This document shows, in pieces, positions 26,201 through 36,468 of a DNA stretch of 64,000 bases. The notes beneath the pieces are model-generated. The model saw only the letters and a list, made by a program, of their open reading frames with translations. It had not been told where the DNA came from and did no database searches. The first letter of the stretch is position 1, and each line of letters opens with the position of its first letter. The position numbers were made by a program, and so were the translations under genes. Source of the stretch: Liolophura sinensis (lineage: Eukaryota > Mollusca > Polyplacophora > Chitonida > Chitonidae); contig NC_088295.1 in the NCBI RefSeq assembly GCF_032854445.1, forward strand, positions 20,137,385 through 20,201,384, in the 5' to 3' direction.

Positions 26201-29200
26201 AGGCCAACTGTAACTTCTCGTCTTGCTCTGGACAGCTGATCACTCCAGACGTCATATTTTCTGCTGGTGTGGTGATGTTGGAGGAGTTGTCTCCCCTGTG
26301 AAAACAGAGCTCGGCGTAAATCCCCTCTTTCTTGAGAACAAATACCAGAGAGCCCCATCCGTACACCAGGCCTCCAAACAACATGCATTCCAACACTGCC
26401 CATACAGCCATCAAGTATTTCCTCCATGGTCTGAAAACCATACAATAGGTACATGTAGTTAAGAAATATATGTGGATCTCAAGGTGGTATAGCCTTTACA
26501 GGCCATCAAACATCAAAACGCTGAAAACCTAATATTGCTGCAGGGCTTATTCTGTATTGTTTCTTACATTAAGTTCAGTCCCTGCCCAACAATGTTCATA
26601 TCCAGTCTCTGTTGCTTTGACTACTGCTTTATTTAAAAGAAAAGACAAAAAATAAAATAAACTTAGTTATTTCAGAAAAGAGGTGGAAACAGACATAAAC
26701 GGTCATAGCCAGTTTGGTCTGACGTGCTTGGTTCACATGTAATTTTTATCAATCAACATTTATTCTGGAGTTCTTAAGAGGCCACGGCATGGCAACAGGA
26801 ACAGCTGCATTCTAAGGTAATAGAAGTAACTCAAACAGCTCATCTGTAGAAGACATAGGAATACAAAATTTCGGCTCAATACATAAAGTACTTATATAGT
26901 GAATCTGGTAATTTACCGTAATTAATATGTATACGGCGCATCAGCGATGGATCATCCTTCACATGTCATTGTAAATGTAAAACTTCTGGTCAATACATGC
27001 AGTGCTTTTTGAGAAACCACCCCTAACATTTTGTTTAACACTGATTTGAATACATTGATTACGCTAAGTCGTGAATTTGATTATTTATGGGATTCAATAT
27101 GCACACACCCAATCAACGAAGGAATATCCCCCTCATGCTATTGTGCACTACATGCGTGCCAATCCTGAGCTCAATAAAAGCAGAACTTCTTAAGATACTA
27201 CCCCCTAACATTTAGTTTAACACTGCTTTCCCTATTTTCTTTTTCACGCCAAGGTAAATAACCTGTGCTATGTGCTATACCCAGTCTGATATACAAAACA
27301 ACTGTTGCACATCTGCAGGGCTCAAAATGTTCGATATTTCAAGCTCTTCAGAGTGATGACAAAACAACTGCAATCATCCAATACGAGCTTAAGTTGTGAA
27401 ATATGTATTAGATTCCATGTATAGATATCCTAAACCAACATGAATAAAATAACATGGATAAAATAGAACAAGCACTCATTTAAGCATCATTTCCATGTTA
27501 CAAAGTCATCTTTGTGATTTGAGGTTATTTTGTTTTGATCTTTAGAAACAAGTGAATGTCCAAACATTTTGACCCCTGATCTGTGGAATATATCTACTGG
27601 ACTGATAACATACTGTGAATCATTCCAATATACAGTAAATGATTCCTGTATATTGAGAATCATTCCAATATATTGTGAATCATTCCAATATATCCTGTGA
27701 ATCATTTGTTATACCGTCAATCATTCCAATACATTGTAAATCATCCTTTTATACCGTGAATCATTCAATATGCTGGGAAACATTCCAATATACAGGGAAT
27801 CATTCCAATATGCTGGGAATCGTTCCAATATACTGGGAAACATTCCAATATACTGGGAATCATTCCAATATGCTAGGAATCATCCCAATATACAGGGAAT
27901 CATTCCAATATGCTGGGAATCATTCCAATATGCTAGGAATCATTCCAATATACTGGGAAACATTCCAATATACTGGGAAACATTCCAATATACTGGGAAT
28001 CATTCCAATATGCTAGGAATCATTCCAATATACTGGGAAACATTCCAATATACTGGGAAACATTCCAATATGCTGGGAATCATTCCAATATACTGGGAAT
28101 CATTCCAATATACTGGGAAACATTCCAATATACTGGGAATCATTCCAATATATCCTGTGAATCATTTGTTATACCGTCAATCATTCCAATACATTGTAAA
28201 TCATTCTTTTATACCGTGAATCATTCAATATGCTGGTAAACATTCCAATATACTGGGAATCATTCCAATATACTGGGAATCATTCCAATATATCCTGTGA
28301 ATCATTTGTTATACCGTCAATCACTCCAATACATTGTAAATCATCCTTTTATACCGTGAATCATTCAATATGCTGGGAAACATTCCAATATCCTGGGAAT
28401 CATTCCAATATACTGGGAATCATTCCAATATATCCTGTGAATCATTTGTTATACCGTCAATCATTCCAATACATTGTAAATCATTCTTTTATACCGTGAA
28501 TCATTCAATATGCTGGGAAACTTTCCAATATACTGGGAATCATTCCAATATACTGGGAATCATTCCAATATATCCTGTGAATCATTTGTTATACCGTCAA
28601 TCACTCCAATACATTGTAAATCATTCTTTTATACCGTGAATCATTCAATATGCTGGGAAACATTCCAATATGCTGGGAATCATTCCAATATACTGGGAAT
28701 CATTCCAATATGCTAGGAATCATTCCAATATACTGGGAATCATTCCAATATATCCTGTGAATCATTTTTTATACCGTCAATCATTCCAATATATTGTAAA
28801 TCATTCAATATGTTGGGAAACATTCCAATATGCTGGGAATCATTCCAATATGCTGGGAATCATTCCAATGTGCTAGGAATCATTCCAATATACTGGGAAT
28901 CATTCCAATATGCTAGGAATCATTCCAATATACTGGGAATCATTCCAATATATCCTGTGAATCATTTTTTATACTGTCAATCATTCCAATACATTGTAAA
29001 TCATTCAATATGTTGGGAAACATTCCAATATACTGGGAATCATTCCAATATACTGGGAATCATTCCAATATACTGGGAAACATTCCAATATGCTGGGAAT
29101 TATTCCAATATGCTAGGAATCATTCCAATATACTGGGAATCATTCCAATATGCTGGGAATCATTCCAATATGCTGGAAATCATTCCAATATACTGGGAGT

Positions 29201-30155
29201 CATTCCAATATGCTGGGAATCATTCCAATATACTGGGAAACATTCCAATATACTGGGAATCATTCCAATATGCTAGGAATCATTCCAATATACTGGGAAT
29301 CATTCCAATATATCCTGTGAATCATTTGTTATACCGTAAATCATTCCAATACACGGTAAATCATTCTTTTATACCGTGAATCATTCAATATGCTGGGAAA
29401 CATTTCAATATACTGGGAATCATTCCAATATACTGGGGATCATTCCAATATGCTGGGAATCATTCCAATATGCTGGGAAACATTCCAATATACTGGGAAT
29501 CATTCCAATATACTGGGAAATATTCCAATATGCTGGGAATCATTCCAATATACTGGGAAACATTCCTATATACTGGGAATCATTGCAATATACTGGAAAT
29601 CATTCCAATATGCTGTAAAGCCCCTATTGTACCTAAATTACTGGTTTACTCCTCTACATGGTTTCATAGATCTTATTCTGGTATGACTGAAAGTTGTCTG
29701 CACAGTGACTAATTGAGTGTGGCCAAAAGACAAACCTTCAGCCTTTCAACAGGAGTCAGCATAGGTATGGTACATATGTGAGGTAGAATGGGTACAACAG
29801 GTGTCAGGACAGGTACTTTGAGGCAGAATGGGTCCAATATGTTTAGGAAGCCAGCATAAGCCATACTTGAACCCAAAGCAACTGCAGTGCCGAGAGCCTC
29901 CAGGAGGTAGAACGGGTATAATATGAGTTGGGGTGGTTCAATATGAGTCAGGTGGGTGCAATGAGTCGAGATGGGAACAATACAACTCAGAATGTGTACA
30001 ATGTGAGTCAGGATGTATACATGCAATTCTCACCTTTTTCGGGCCTCTGTGGCAATGTTTACTTTCATCGGCACATTATCCTCAGGCTGTTTATCAATCA
30101 ACTGTGCATTAGTTACCTCCCCTGAAGGCACCCCACTGTATTTTGTTTCCGACAT
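14104..30155 (-). CDS. SLC43-family transporter, SLC43A3-like, copy A; ten coding exons, 531 codons
   Basis: Joining 30034-30155, 26107-26430, 23978-24101, 23225-23317, 21647-21833, 19809-19988, 19502-19603, 17123-17312, 15122-15242 and 14104-14256 gives an uninterrupted 1596-nt frame with GT-AG junctions and matching phases. The product is a major facilitator superfamily protein with about 12 hydrophobic segments. Family marks include LECMLFGGLVYGWGSLVFVL in the first membrane segment, QDEKLQLAFT, FDASAAVQLVVK, FIGTLNPWL and FPADYFGFLYG. They fit SLC43A3 (human about 491 residues) better than SLC43A1/A2, because LEC, FVxK and GTLN are A3-type. Human SLC43A3 is a plasma-membrane purine nucleobase transporter and SLC43A1/A2 carry large neutral amino acids, so the substrate here is inference. 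NSSNIT in the first outer loop is a likely glycosylation site. A 40-residue cytosolic N-terminal tail is added by a separate exon. A paralogous copy B lies upstream. Confidence 0.87.
14469..14740 (-). mobile_element. Full-length SINE-A in copy A intron 9
   Basis: Tail at left, tRNA head at right ending CTGAGCCACGCAGGCCCCC. Flanked by TGTCCAGGTTTA (from 14457) and TGTCCAGATTTA (from 14741), a 12-bp target duplication with one difference. Confidence 0.9.
14847..14925 (+). mobile_element. SINE-A tail fragment
   Basis: CATAATGCCAGCTGATGTCA, then AGTATTCTTGAGTACAGTGT and AAATAAATAAATAGA. Opposite orientation to the neighbouring full-length copy. Confidence 0.75.
15122..15242 (-). CDS. SLC43-like copy A, coding exon 9
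   Basis: 121 nt encoding residues 442-481 (FPADYFGFLYGVMIVISGVV... QYPLFIWLESPPKGPQK). FPADYFGxLYG matches the human FPSEHFGKLFG motif. Acceptor TGTTTTCAG, donor GTGAGG. Confidence 0.92.
16120..16490. repeat. Dimeric dispersed repeat, copy 1
   Basis: Two units of about 185 bp, each with GAATCTGGTAATTTACGGTG-like sequence, then a CATGTA-rich segment, TCAGTAAATGCA-like sequence and ACCCTTAACATTTTGTT. A second dimer with the same order is at 26880-27250. In intron 8 of copy A. Confidence 0.75.
16728..16890 (+). mobile_element. 5'-truncated SINE-A copy
   Basis: Body from GGTCTGGCAACAAGCTGCGG through CACCATAATGCTGAACGCTG to ACACCAATCAATTAAATAAA. No tRNA head. Confidence 0.85.
17123..17312 (-). 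CDS. SLC43-like copy A, coding exon 8
   Basis: 190 nt encoding residues 379-440 plus two bases. Starts KPSITERHLQPSVVPLTLT and ends FRSFMYGTAAAYIQM. The donor was placed at GT|GTAAGT, because this restores M-V-F-P across the junction in both copies. RSFxYGxxAA is a family motif. Confidence 0.9.
18320..18505 (+). other. Promoter-like block with a 37-codon basic open frame in copy A intron 7
   Basis: CCAAT at 18320, TTTTTGGCGG at about 18336, TATAAAAGGG at 18374, then an ATG at 18392 opening 37 codons (MASDRWSWRSTTVKTRAKAK, then ARSRAKAK and VRSWQGTED) with the stop at 18503-18505. A GTAAGATC donor-like site interrupts the frame after ARSRAKAK. The predicted start site, about 28 nt after TATA, falls past the ATG, so the frame may not be translated. 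No family recognised. It may be part of a retroelement long terminal repeat; AATAAA occurs at about 18998. Confidence 0.3.
19502..19603 (-). CDS. SLC43-like copy A, coding exon 7
   Basis: 102 nt encoding residues 345-377 (SHYTNVSLFIQLGGVFTSLF GGFIFDLERTRNN as two pieces). Acceptor TTTTGCAG, donor GTGAGT. FDLERTR corresponds to the 'MDRLKQK' type loop of the human protein. Confidence 0.9.
19809..19988 (-). CDS. SLC43-like copy A, coding exon 6
   Basis: 180 nt encoding residues 285-343: end of the central loop (EAEELPLRDVKPSLLNCTLS), then WLSVLQLRFYYFIGTLNPWL. Acceptor TTTTTTCAG, donor GTATGG. A 176-nt stretch from 19799 (inside the intron) to 19974 is identical to copy B. Confidence 0.92.
20940..21085 (-). 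mobile_element. SINE-A head/body fragment without tail
   Basis: GGTTGCTGGCAGACTTTCCC, ACGTATGACCGGAGGGGAAG, and GGTGAGAGGTTTCTGGGTCA in SINE-A order. The tRNA head is decayed and the A/T tail is absent. Confidence 0.75.
21647..21833 (-). CDS. SLC43-like copy A, coding exon 5
   Basis: 187 nt encoding residues 222-283 (IAYENGISRQYSYLFISALH... then the acidic central loop DNSDLDEAEEAVRALNGNGT). Acceptor TGCTTCAG, donor GTAATC. 92 nt (21706-21797) are identical to copy B. Confidence 0.9.
23225..23317 (-). CDS. SLC43-like copy A, coding exon 4
   Basis: 93 nt, phase 0 on both sides, residues 191-221 (VANLFAVGGSTVVGLLSGSF then DASAAVQLVVK). FDASAAV is the family FDxSxAV motif. Acceptor CCTTGCAG, donor GTAAGA. 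Confidence 0.9.
23493..23730 (-). mobile_element. SINE-A copy with internal deletion
   Basis: TTTATTTATTTTTTGGATTG followed directly by GTGTTTCACTTATTTGACAG, so about 25 bp around TACGCCGTACTCAAGAA are missing. The rest runs to a decayed head at about 23730. In intron 3 of copy A. Confidence 0.82.
23978..24101 (-). CDS. SLC43-like copy A, coding exon 3
   Basis: 124 nt encoding residues 150-190 (CFFLCGSLVTAF... GLPVLVTNIQ), two membrane segments. Acceptor CTCTGCAG, donor GTGAGA. The GG-x(4-5)-TN-x-Q ending parallels the human A3 'GGILFLITNLQ' region. Confidence 0.88.
24212..24486. mobile_element. MITE-like element with perfect 31-bp terminal inverted repeats
   Basis: GCAGATTAGTCTTGAAAAAT plus AGCAACCTGTC at 24212-24242 is the exact reverse complement of 24456-24486. 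The 275-bp unit has no coding capacity. Flanking target duplication is not obvious. It lies in intron 2 of copy A. Confidence 0.8.
26107..26430 (-). CDS. SLC43-like copy A, coding exon 2
   Basis: 324 nt encoding residues 42-148 (PWRKYLMAVWAVLEC... RMARIVLM). Contains the first membrane segment, the outer loop with NSSNIT and the second membrane segment. Acceptor TGGTTTTCAG, donor GTATGT. An in-frame ATG lies inside the acceptor (26439-26441), giving a possible alternative start. Confidence 0.88.
26880..27250. repeat. Dimeric dispersed repeat, copy 2
   Basis: Two tandem units of about 185 bp matching the dimer at 16120-16490: AATCTGGTAATTTACCGTAA, ACCCCTAACATTTTGTTTAA, AATCAACGAAGGAATATCCC, and CCTGAGCTCAATAAAAGCAG. 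In intron 1 of copy A. Confidence 0.75.
27600..29612. repeat. 2-kb array of a 20-bp repeat with a 140-bp higher-order unit
   Basis: Basic unit CATTCCAATATACTGGGAAT, about 100 copies, with variants ACTGGGAAA, GCTGGGAAT and GCTAGGAAT. Between about 28145 and 28640, and again more loosely on both sides, a 140-bp unit containing TATCCTGTGAATCATTTGTT and ATACCGTCAATCATTCCAAT recurs. The array fills much of intron 1 of copy A. Stop-poor frames up to 189 codons are produced in all phases; they are not genes. Confidence 0.95.
29735..30020. repeat. Degenerate short-period repeat with an embedded SINE-A fragment
   Basis: Loosely repeated words such as GGTACAACAGGTGTCAGG, GGTATAATATGAGT and AATGTGAGTCAGGATG, period about 20-30 bp. 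Between 29847 and 29901, AGGAAGCCAGCATAAGCCAT and ACTTGAACCCAAAGCAACTG match the SINE-A body in minus orientation. Confidence 0.55.
30034..30155 (-). CDS. SLC43-like copy A, coding exon 1 (N-terminal tail)
   Basis: ATG at 30153-30155 opens 40 codons beginning MSETKYSGVPSGE and ending ATEARK, then AG|A splits R41. Donor is GTGAGAATTGC. The exon continues into 5' untranslated sequence to about 30194, where TTTTTATTGCAG looks like an acceptor, so at least one non-coding exon lies further upstream. The matching exon of copy B (56977-57098) has the same length, phase and donor sequence, which is the main reason for accepting this as the true start. The tail is hydrophilic and acidic/basic mixed, as expected for the cytosolic end of a major facilitator. 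Confidence 0.82.
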
Positions 30156-30194
30156 TTTTTACAATGTATTGAGGTGTCAGCCGACAGACAACAA
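30156..30194 (-). other. 5' untranslated part of copy A exon 1 with upstream acceptor
   Basis: Just upstream of the copy A ATG the minus strand reads TTTTTATTGCAG then TTGTTGTCTGTCGGCTGAC. Copy B has TTTTTGCAG then CTGTTGTCCGTTGGCTTTC at the equivalent place (57099-57142). The conserved polypyrimidine-AG and the similar sequence after it indicate a splice acceptor, so each transcript has a non-coding leader exon. Confidence 0.6.
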
Positions 30195-30849
30195 CTGCAA
30201 TAAAAATGTAAGCACAAATAAAATAAGTACATGTATCATGTTTCAATGCATAATTGTTAATGTGATATGTGATATGTTTTTCACGTTGAGTGTACAAATG
30301 AAGGAAATTCCTGTTGTTTACCTATCTGTACTCCTGTCACATATTCTGCAGGAGATAATTTAGCTCTGTCTGACTATGGGATCTAAATCAATGCTCTGTT
30401 ACAGACTGTGCAAAATGGCAGTATGTCAGGGGGCTTGTCAGGTACATGTACCTGGTCAAGAAAGCTTTGTTTTCTTCTTTTGTCCCTCATCACAACATAC
30501 AAGTTCAAGTTCCTCAGGCATAATATCACTCTCAGAGCACATGCATGTTAGTAACGGCTACATATGTGAATGTTAGTATGTGCTGTACGCACACATGTGC
30601 ATATCCTGAATTAGTCAAGTACTCGAAAGTTTACATCCTGTATCATGTGAACACTCTCATCTGCTCGGTCACCAGACCTTGATATGCACCAAGTTACATC
30701 ATATTACTAAATTTAGACATTAATAAATATTTTAGACATTATCAAATGTCTTTATGAAAAGGAAATGGTTTGTTGGACTTGTAGTTTCCTCATTTAGCTG
30801 TTACTTTAAAAACACTAGTTAGAGTTGTTGTTTAACACTTTTCATTTTT

Positions 30850-30925
30850 ATGATGGTGGTCCCCACTGTCTCAAGCAAACCACCGACCTTTGGCAAGTTA
30901 CTGACAAACCAGGGTTGTTATCAGC
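30850..30925. mobile_element. Possible SINE-body fragment
   Basis: ATGGTGGTCCCCACTGTCTC, AAGCAAACCACCGACCTTTG and GCAAGTTACTGACAAACC resemble a body segment (CCACCGACCTTCGGCAAGTTACTGACAAAC type) that I know from molluscan interspersed repeats. No head or tail seen. Confidence 0.35.
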
Positions 30926-31344
30926 TATCAACATATTCCTATTTCTTTGAACAAATTCTTGTCATAAAGGTAATTAGTATGTCAAATATGCTAAATTCAG
31001 ATGCTGTGTACTATGAGCACAATTTAAAGCTGGATAACAACAAAAAGGTTACCAGTACACACAAACGGATGGCTCAGTGACATGATAAATGATATTATGT
31101 TGGGTTAAGTCACATAATCCATGCCATGATTTCATCTGAAACTTACATATACTTACTGTACAAAGTTTGAATTAAAAACAATTACACAATATTACATGTT
31201 AATGAGATGTAAAATGGCTTCACCTTGAGGGAAAAAAAAGCATGGTTTGAATATAAAAGCAGTCTGATTGTTTTCCTCAGAACAACTTGTATTCTCTCTA
31301 ATCTGTATTCAAAATGTTCACTGTTCGAAAGTAAAGACATTCAC

Positions 31345-31482
31345 GTGCGTTCACATGGTCAGTCTTGTGCATATGCAGCCGGTCAGCCTTGTGCATATGC
31401 AGCTGGTCAGCCTCGTGCACATGCAGCTGGTCAGCCTTGTGCACATGCAGCTGGTCAGCCTTGTACATTTGCAGCTGGTCAG
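31345..31482. repeat. 24-bp minisatellite
   Basis: About 5.5 units of GGTCAGCCTTGTGCATATGC AGCT. The 24-bp period gives an eight-residue repeat in open frames on both strands. Confidence 0.9.
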
Positions 31483-31764
31483 ATCTATTTCTTTCCTACA
31501 CATTTTTATCACTGTTAAAATATGCAATGTCTTAAATAATAACATGTGAAAATGAGTCCGATTATTTCAATTATCACGTTTCACAAAAGCTGGTCAAATC
31601 ACCTACTGTATATATTACATGTGGGTATGCCTACTGTATTTAACCAGCCAGCATTAATTCTATACCATTGTCCTGGCCTCAATTATAGCATGGTGTCTGT
31701 CTATAATTAAGTAGGTAAAGGTGTTGGTAGCTGGACTGAGGTTTTAACGAGATCAATAAAAAGA

Positions 31765-31779
31765 ACACACACACACACC
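31765..31779. repeat. (CA)n microsatellite
   Basis: Short CA run in intergenic/leader-intron sequence. Confidence 0.9.
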
Positions 31780-31912
31780 AAAAACAAGGAAACAACAACA
31801 AAAAAAACCCTGTAAACAATCTGTTGTTTGTTTAAAGTGTTGTACATGTAAAGAATGACAGGACTTTATTCAACTGTAACAGTGCTGAGTGACATGATCA
31901 AACAGGCAGACA

Positions 31913-31917
<5 letters not shown>

Positions 31918-31948
<31 letters not shown>
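31918..31948. repeat. (TC)n microsatellite
   Basis: About 14 TC units, one strand pure pyrimidine. Confidence 0.95.
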
Positions 31949-31949
31949 G

Positions 31950-33481
31950 AATCCTTGCTCAGAACAACTTGTGTTTCAAAAATACATGGCACTAACTATT
32001 TCAACACCCTTGCAATGTGAATAACTGACGACATGTAAACAGTGTAGCTGTGACTGCTCACTTCAGTGCTGTGACCTGATAAATGCCTGCTGCATATCCA
32101 GTTAAGCTAACACAATGAAGAGGGAACATGATTTCATCACACACAGCAATGCAGTGACAGTGTAGAATATACCATTCCATAATGGATTATGCATTTTCAT
32201 AAACTGGACTGAAACAGCTGTATATCCTCTCTCAACAGATGGTCTGTCTTGTGAATTTTGTGAGTGACATCGCATGCTGGGAGCTGTAGAGTATATATTA
32301 TTTATTTATTATTATTTGACATAAACTATCCAGCACTTGGCCGATTTGAATACGAACAAAAAACTGCCAATGGGCAGTGCTCATTATCTGTGCTGCCAGC
32401 ACCATAACACATGCAGTTCTGTTTTCAGTAGCTTGGAATTGGACTAGATTCTGATTTTGTCAACAACTTCAATAAAGGTTAGCTCAGTACCTTAAAACTA
32501 GTGCCAATCTCTTCTTAAGGGCTGATTGACGGGGTGATTGAGTGGCTGACACAGGAGAAAGGACTGTTTTTAGTTATATCCTAGCCTTGGTCACGCTTGA
32601 ATAAATGTACTATCCTTAAAATTAAGCTTATGCTAGCTATGGCACTTCTCTATCTATGCCACCAGTCAATCATTGATTTTGTACTGTATTAAATGTCTAT
32701 AATTAGATACCATTATAAGCATGTTGTATAGCGTGACCACAAAATACACGGTCAAGAATGGCTCAAAGTTGTTAAGAATGCAAACAAAATACAATAGGTA
32801 ATCAATTCAATGCAGAGGCCAGTCTGTACATGAGTATTGTGGATGTTGTGGAAGCTGGTGATCAGCCAAGTGGGTCACAATAATACTGCAGGCCTACATC
32901 ATCATACTGTGAATAAAATAAATATTTTTCCTCACTAAGCTACAATTCCACAGCACAAATTTTAACCACCATTGAAATTTAACATTCTTGTTTTTAATAT
33001 GCTTCTGAAACAAAAACACCATTACTTAAGACACTGTTTACAAACTAGCACGCGTGTTTTCCCAGTCTATGCACGATGAGCACGTGTTGAGCTGACGTGC
33101 AAATCAGTGAGTCTGGCACATGCACAGTTTACCGTTTACTAAACCTGTGTGTACAATTAACTCGCACTCACTCGTCAATTATATTGTTGTGTTCCTGAAG
33201 TTGTCTACCTTTATGGAGGGTAGACTAATCCACATATACACCTCCCAATGAAAACGAAACTGTACATTATTCGAGAAGGTCACATAAAATACACACGTCT
33301 CATAAGGAGGCCAGATTTCGATATGCGCCAAAAACAATCAAGTAGACATGTAGTGTTTAAAAATGACCTTTGGATACATGTAATCTACGGAGAGCCGCAT
33401 TGGGCATAAACATATCGTCCTGTTTTTAAAATCCTATACGAAATGTTTCCTTTCACATCAAAAGAGAAAAGCCGTTCTTAC
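31950..33481. other. No gene recognised
   Basis: AT-rich sequence in the presumed leader intron of copy A. No SINE, satellite or conserved frame seen. Confidence 0.4.
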
Positions 33482-33740
33482 CAAATACCTCCTATTTCTC
33501 TCGCACTGGTTGCTCAGTTCTGGCTGTAAAACAGCACGAGGCTCGACAGATCGCAGCTTGCCGCCAAGTGCTGACCACCCCACAGGGTCGATCACCCGCT
33601 TCACAACAGGCAGGCCTATCGTTACGACATTCAATGCAGGGTTTAACCTTGCCCCTGGCGGCATGCATATCAGACCGTGATGTTTTGATTAACCGAAGAA
33701 TAGGGGACAGTCGGCCAAGTCCATATACCATAGTAACACT
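33482..33740 (-). other. Candidate non-coding leader exon and promoter area of copy A
   Basis: Minus-strand sequence ending at 33482 (...AATAGGAGGTATTTG) is followed by a strong donor GTAAGAACG. The stretch is richer in C, G and CpG than its surroundings and has no continuous frame into exon 1. It is a plausible 5' untranslated exon 3.3 kb upstream of exon 1. The right-hand boundary (start site) is a guess. Confidence 0.3.
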
Positions 33741-34221
33741 AACTATACATTACATTGCCGTACATTCAAGGCCGATTAGGGCATCTAAAAACAGTCTAGT
33801 TCTAGCAGCCGATATGGACTTGTGAACATATAGAATGTAGGCCTATATTTAACTTTTTGTCATCAAACGTATTCATTTGGTTTATTTAATTGATATGAAG
33901 AGTGAATATTCTGGTCTACCGGCATACATATAGCCTAATTACGCCTATAAATACAATGTAGGCCTATCGGTCAGCTCAGACGATTGTGGCTGACGGAAAT
34001 TTATAGAATTTAAATGACCAAAAGCCGCAAATAATCGACTTCATTTCACAACTGTGCATCTTTCAACTTTATGGTTCATTTCTAAAAGCTTGCAACTTGT
34101 TTACGTAACAAAGGCTGAGTATTACAGTGTAGGCGTATTTTGAGGAAAACATGTCACTTGACGCATTTTGATGAAACGCTGCGGGGGAGGTGAGAAGCTT
34201 TGAGTTAGATGACAGCCCATA

Positions 34222-34262
34222 TATTTATTTCTTTGATTATTTATTTGATTGGTGTTTAACGT
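34222..34262 (-). mobile_element. SINE tail relic
   Basis: TTTGATTATTTATTTGATTG followed by GTGTTTAACGTC, the tail end of a SINE of the A or B type. The rest is lost. Confidence 0.5.
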
Positions 34263-34269
34263 CGGACAG

Positions 34270-36420
34270 GGGACATAGGACAAAACCATATCAAAAGGTA
34301 CATACCCACAATAATTAGTCAATGTGGCCACTGACGCTGTTAACTGTAATCGTCGTCATGGAATACATTGAGTAGATATACTTTCCTGTACTGACAACAC
34401 TATCAGTTTAGGAAATGATATCTCCTTATAACTGTTAAGCTCCTGGACAAAGATCAGCACCTTGAATGCTATGACCAGAAAATCTGTTTTCTCCGACCCG
34501 GAGCATAGATTTATCGCCATAATCTGCGATAAGGCAGAGGCCTTAAGAAAATGATACATATATATGCACCAGTTGTTTGGATAGGCCTATAGTCGCTTTG
34601 TATATATATATAGCCGACTCGAGGGATTTTGACAGAACTTGCTTGGTTGGGTTCGGTAGTAATGTGATCGGTTTCCTCGGTTTCCTGTGGTATTTTTTTT
34701 TTGTACAAAATTGCTTTTAGAGAGTATATATTTCACGGCAGAGCCGGTCGTCTATATATTTCATCAAAGAGCTTCCGTGATGCCGGCAAAAATTCTCTTC
34801 CCGTGACATGCCATGATTTGGATGTTCATGATAGATAGAACATTCCTTAAGTTTTCCATCATTGAGAACTGTTAACTGCTTCTCCTTACACATGACGCCG
34901 TTGTAATTTCCTGCTTTTCTTTCCTAGCTGTTTGGTGTTTAGTATTATATACAATACATTTTGAGATTATTGGCTCCACAGGTGTCTGTTGTGGTTTTCG
35001 AATGTCTGTTTCGACGTTTCCAGCCCACCCATCATCGGATACTCAACTCAGTTGTAACAGTCGATGAGAAACAGAACTTGATTCTTGTTGTTGCCTACGT
35101 TTATATAGTCGTATCATAGCTGATGAAATGAACCGACAGTAATATAGTCAGGGCGTTCATACGAATACGGGTTGCACTGCATGAGCGGAGATGTGCTCCT
35201 TAAGGTTACTCAATCGCGTTGATTTTCCTTACTATATATTTATGTTGTAAATTTGTCAATTTGTCAATTTTTCAAAAATATATATAACCTAACTTTCGCG
35301 TGGTAAAATGCCAAAGCACCGCGTGCAGTTTGCACTTTTCTCAAAACATATTTCTTATAACATATCAAAAAATTAACATGGCATGACCACCGTTGTTTTG
35401 AGGTGTGGTTGCTGAAAGTGAAGTCATAGCATTATGTTACCTTGGGAACCTCTAGGGGGTAGGAAGTAACACTGGCAAAAAACTTTTTAGTTGTATCCAA
35501 AACAGAAAAAATTCTGATGTATTTTAACTAGATACAAACTAGCGGTGCAGATATTTATAGTGCATCAGCAACCTAAAATGTGCGTGTGGCAGTATTACCC
35601 AATCAGTGCTCAAAATAAAGGTGTAGGTCTTCGTGACGTAAATAACCTTGACGGAGATGACACAGAGCTGGCTTTTGTCAGCCTGGTTGATGTTATGAGT
35701 ATTGTAGAGGTCACTCAATACATTTTGTTATTTAGCACTTAAAATTTCGGCATGCACACTGGACACTTGTGTTTCTTGGGCGTTCATAGCAGTCATAGAA
35801 TGCCCGACCACAGCTTTAACGACACAGGCAAACAGTATAACAGCATAACAAAGAAATCAAATAATTAGTCTGTAACCATACTGAACGGGACAGTGGTATA
35901 AACTTGGTGTCCAGATAACGTAGTGATCCAGCTATAGAAGTCAAGACAAGTTGACGGTAGTGAAGGCCACAAAAATTGCGGATGGCAGGAGATTCTATAA
36001 ATATTGGGTATGTTTCAAGAGTGAACATATTTCGAGAAATGATATATAGTGAGAGGATTTAAATAACCTATAATGTCAATTTAAAACGCAGGAATACTTA
36101 ACTTTCGCTAAAGCTCAAATTTCTGTATCTTAATACCACAAGTGCCTTTAATGATATAATTTAAAAGCAAATCGATTTTAATCCTGCAATTTCTCACAGT
36201 AACTTAACTCAGATTACATGGGAAGTAGCATTTATGCCATGATGTTCTTTCACATTTAACCTTTTCACCACAACCAAAGTGTCGAGTAAAATTTATCTGA
36301 TCAAATTCGGAATATATAGATTTGCTATGTGTCCTATGAGTTAGTCCCCGTGGGTGCATGCACTTACCTGTGCTGGCGCATGCATGGACAGCTTTGGGCA
36401 CGACTGAGCGCGTCACCTGG
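34270..36420. other. No gene recognised
   Basis: Intergenic. Only short incidental frames; no recognised repeat family and no splice-supported coding segment. Confidence 0.4.
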
Positions 36421-36425
36421 TCGCT

Positions 36426-36427
<2 letters not shown>

Positions 36428-36466
<39 letters not shown>
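36428..36466. repeat. (TA)n microsatellite
   Basis: About 19 TA units; can form a cruciform. Confidence 0.95.

Positions 36467-36468
<2 letters not shown>

Noticed and set aside
26034-26441. Taking ATG 26441 (and 54050 in copy B) as the only start of the transporters
   Set aside because: The ATG sits inside a conserved splice acceptor, and a matching upstream coding exon exists in both copies. Kept only as an alternative start.
27675-29686. Overlapping frames up to 189 codons rich in GNHSNILGIIPIYWE
   Set aside because: Produced in every phase by a stop-poor 20-bp repeat; the period is not a multiple of three and there is no non-repeat domain.
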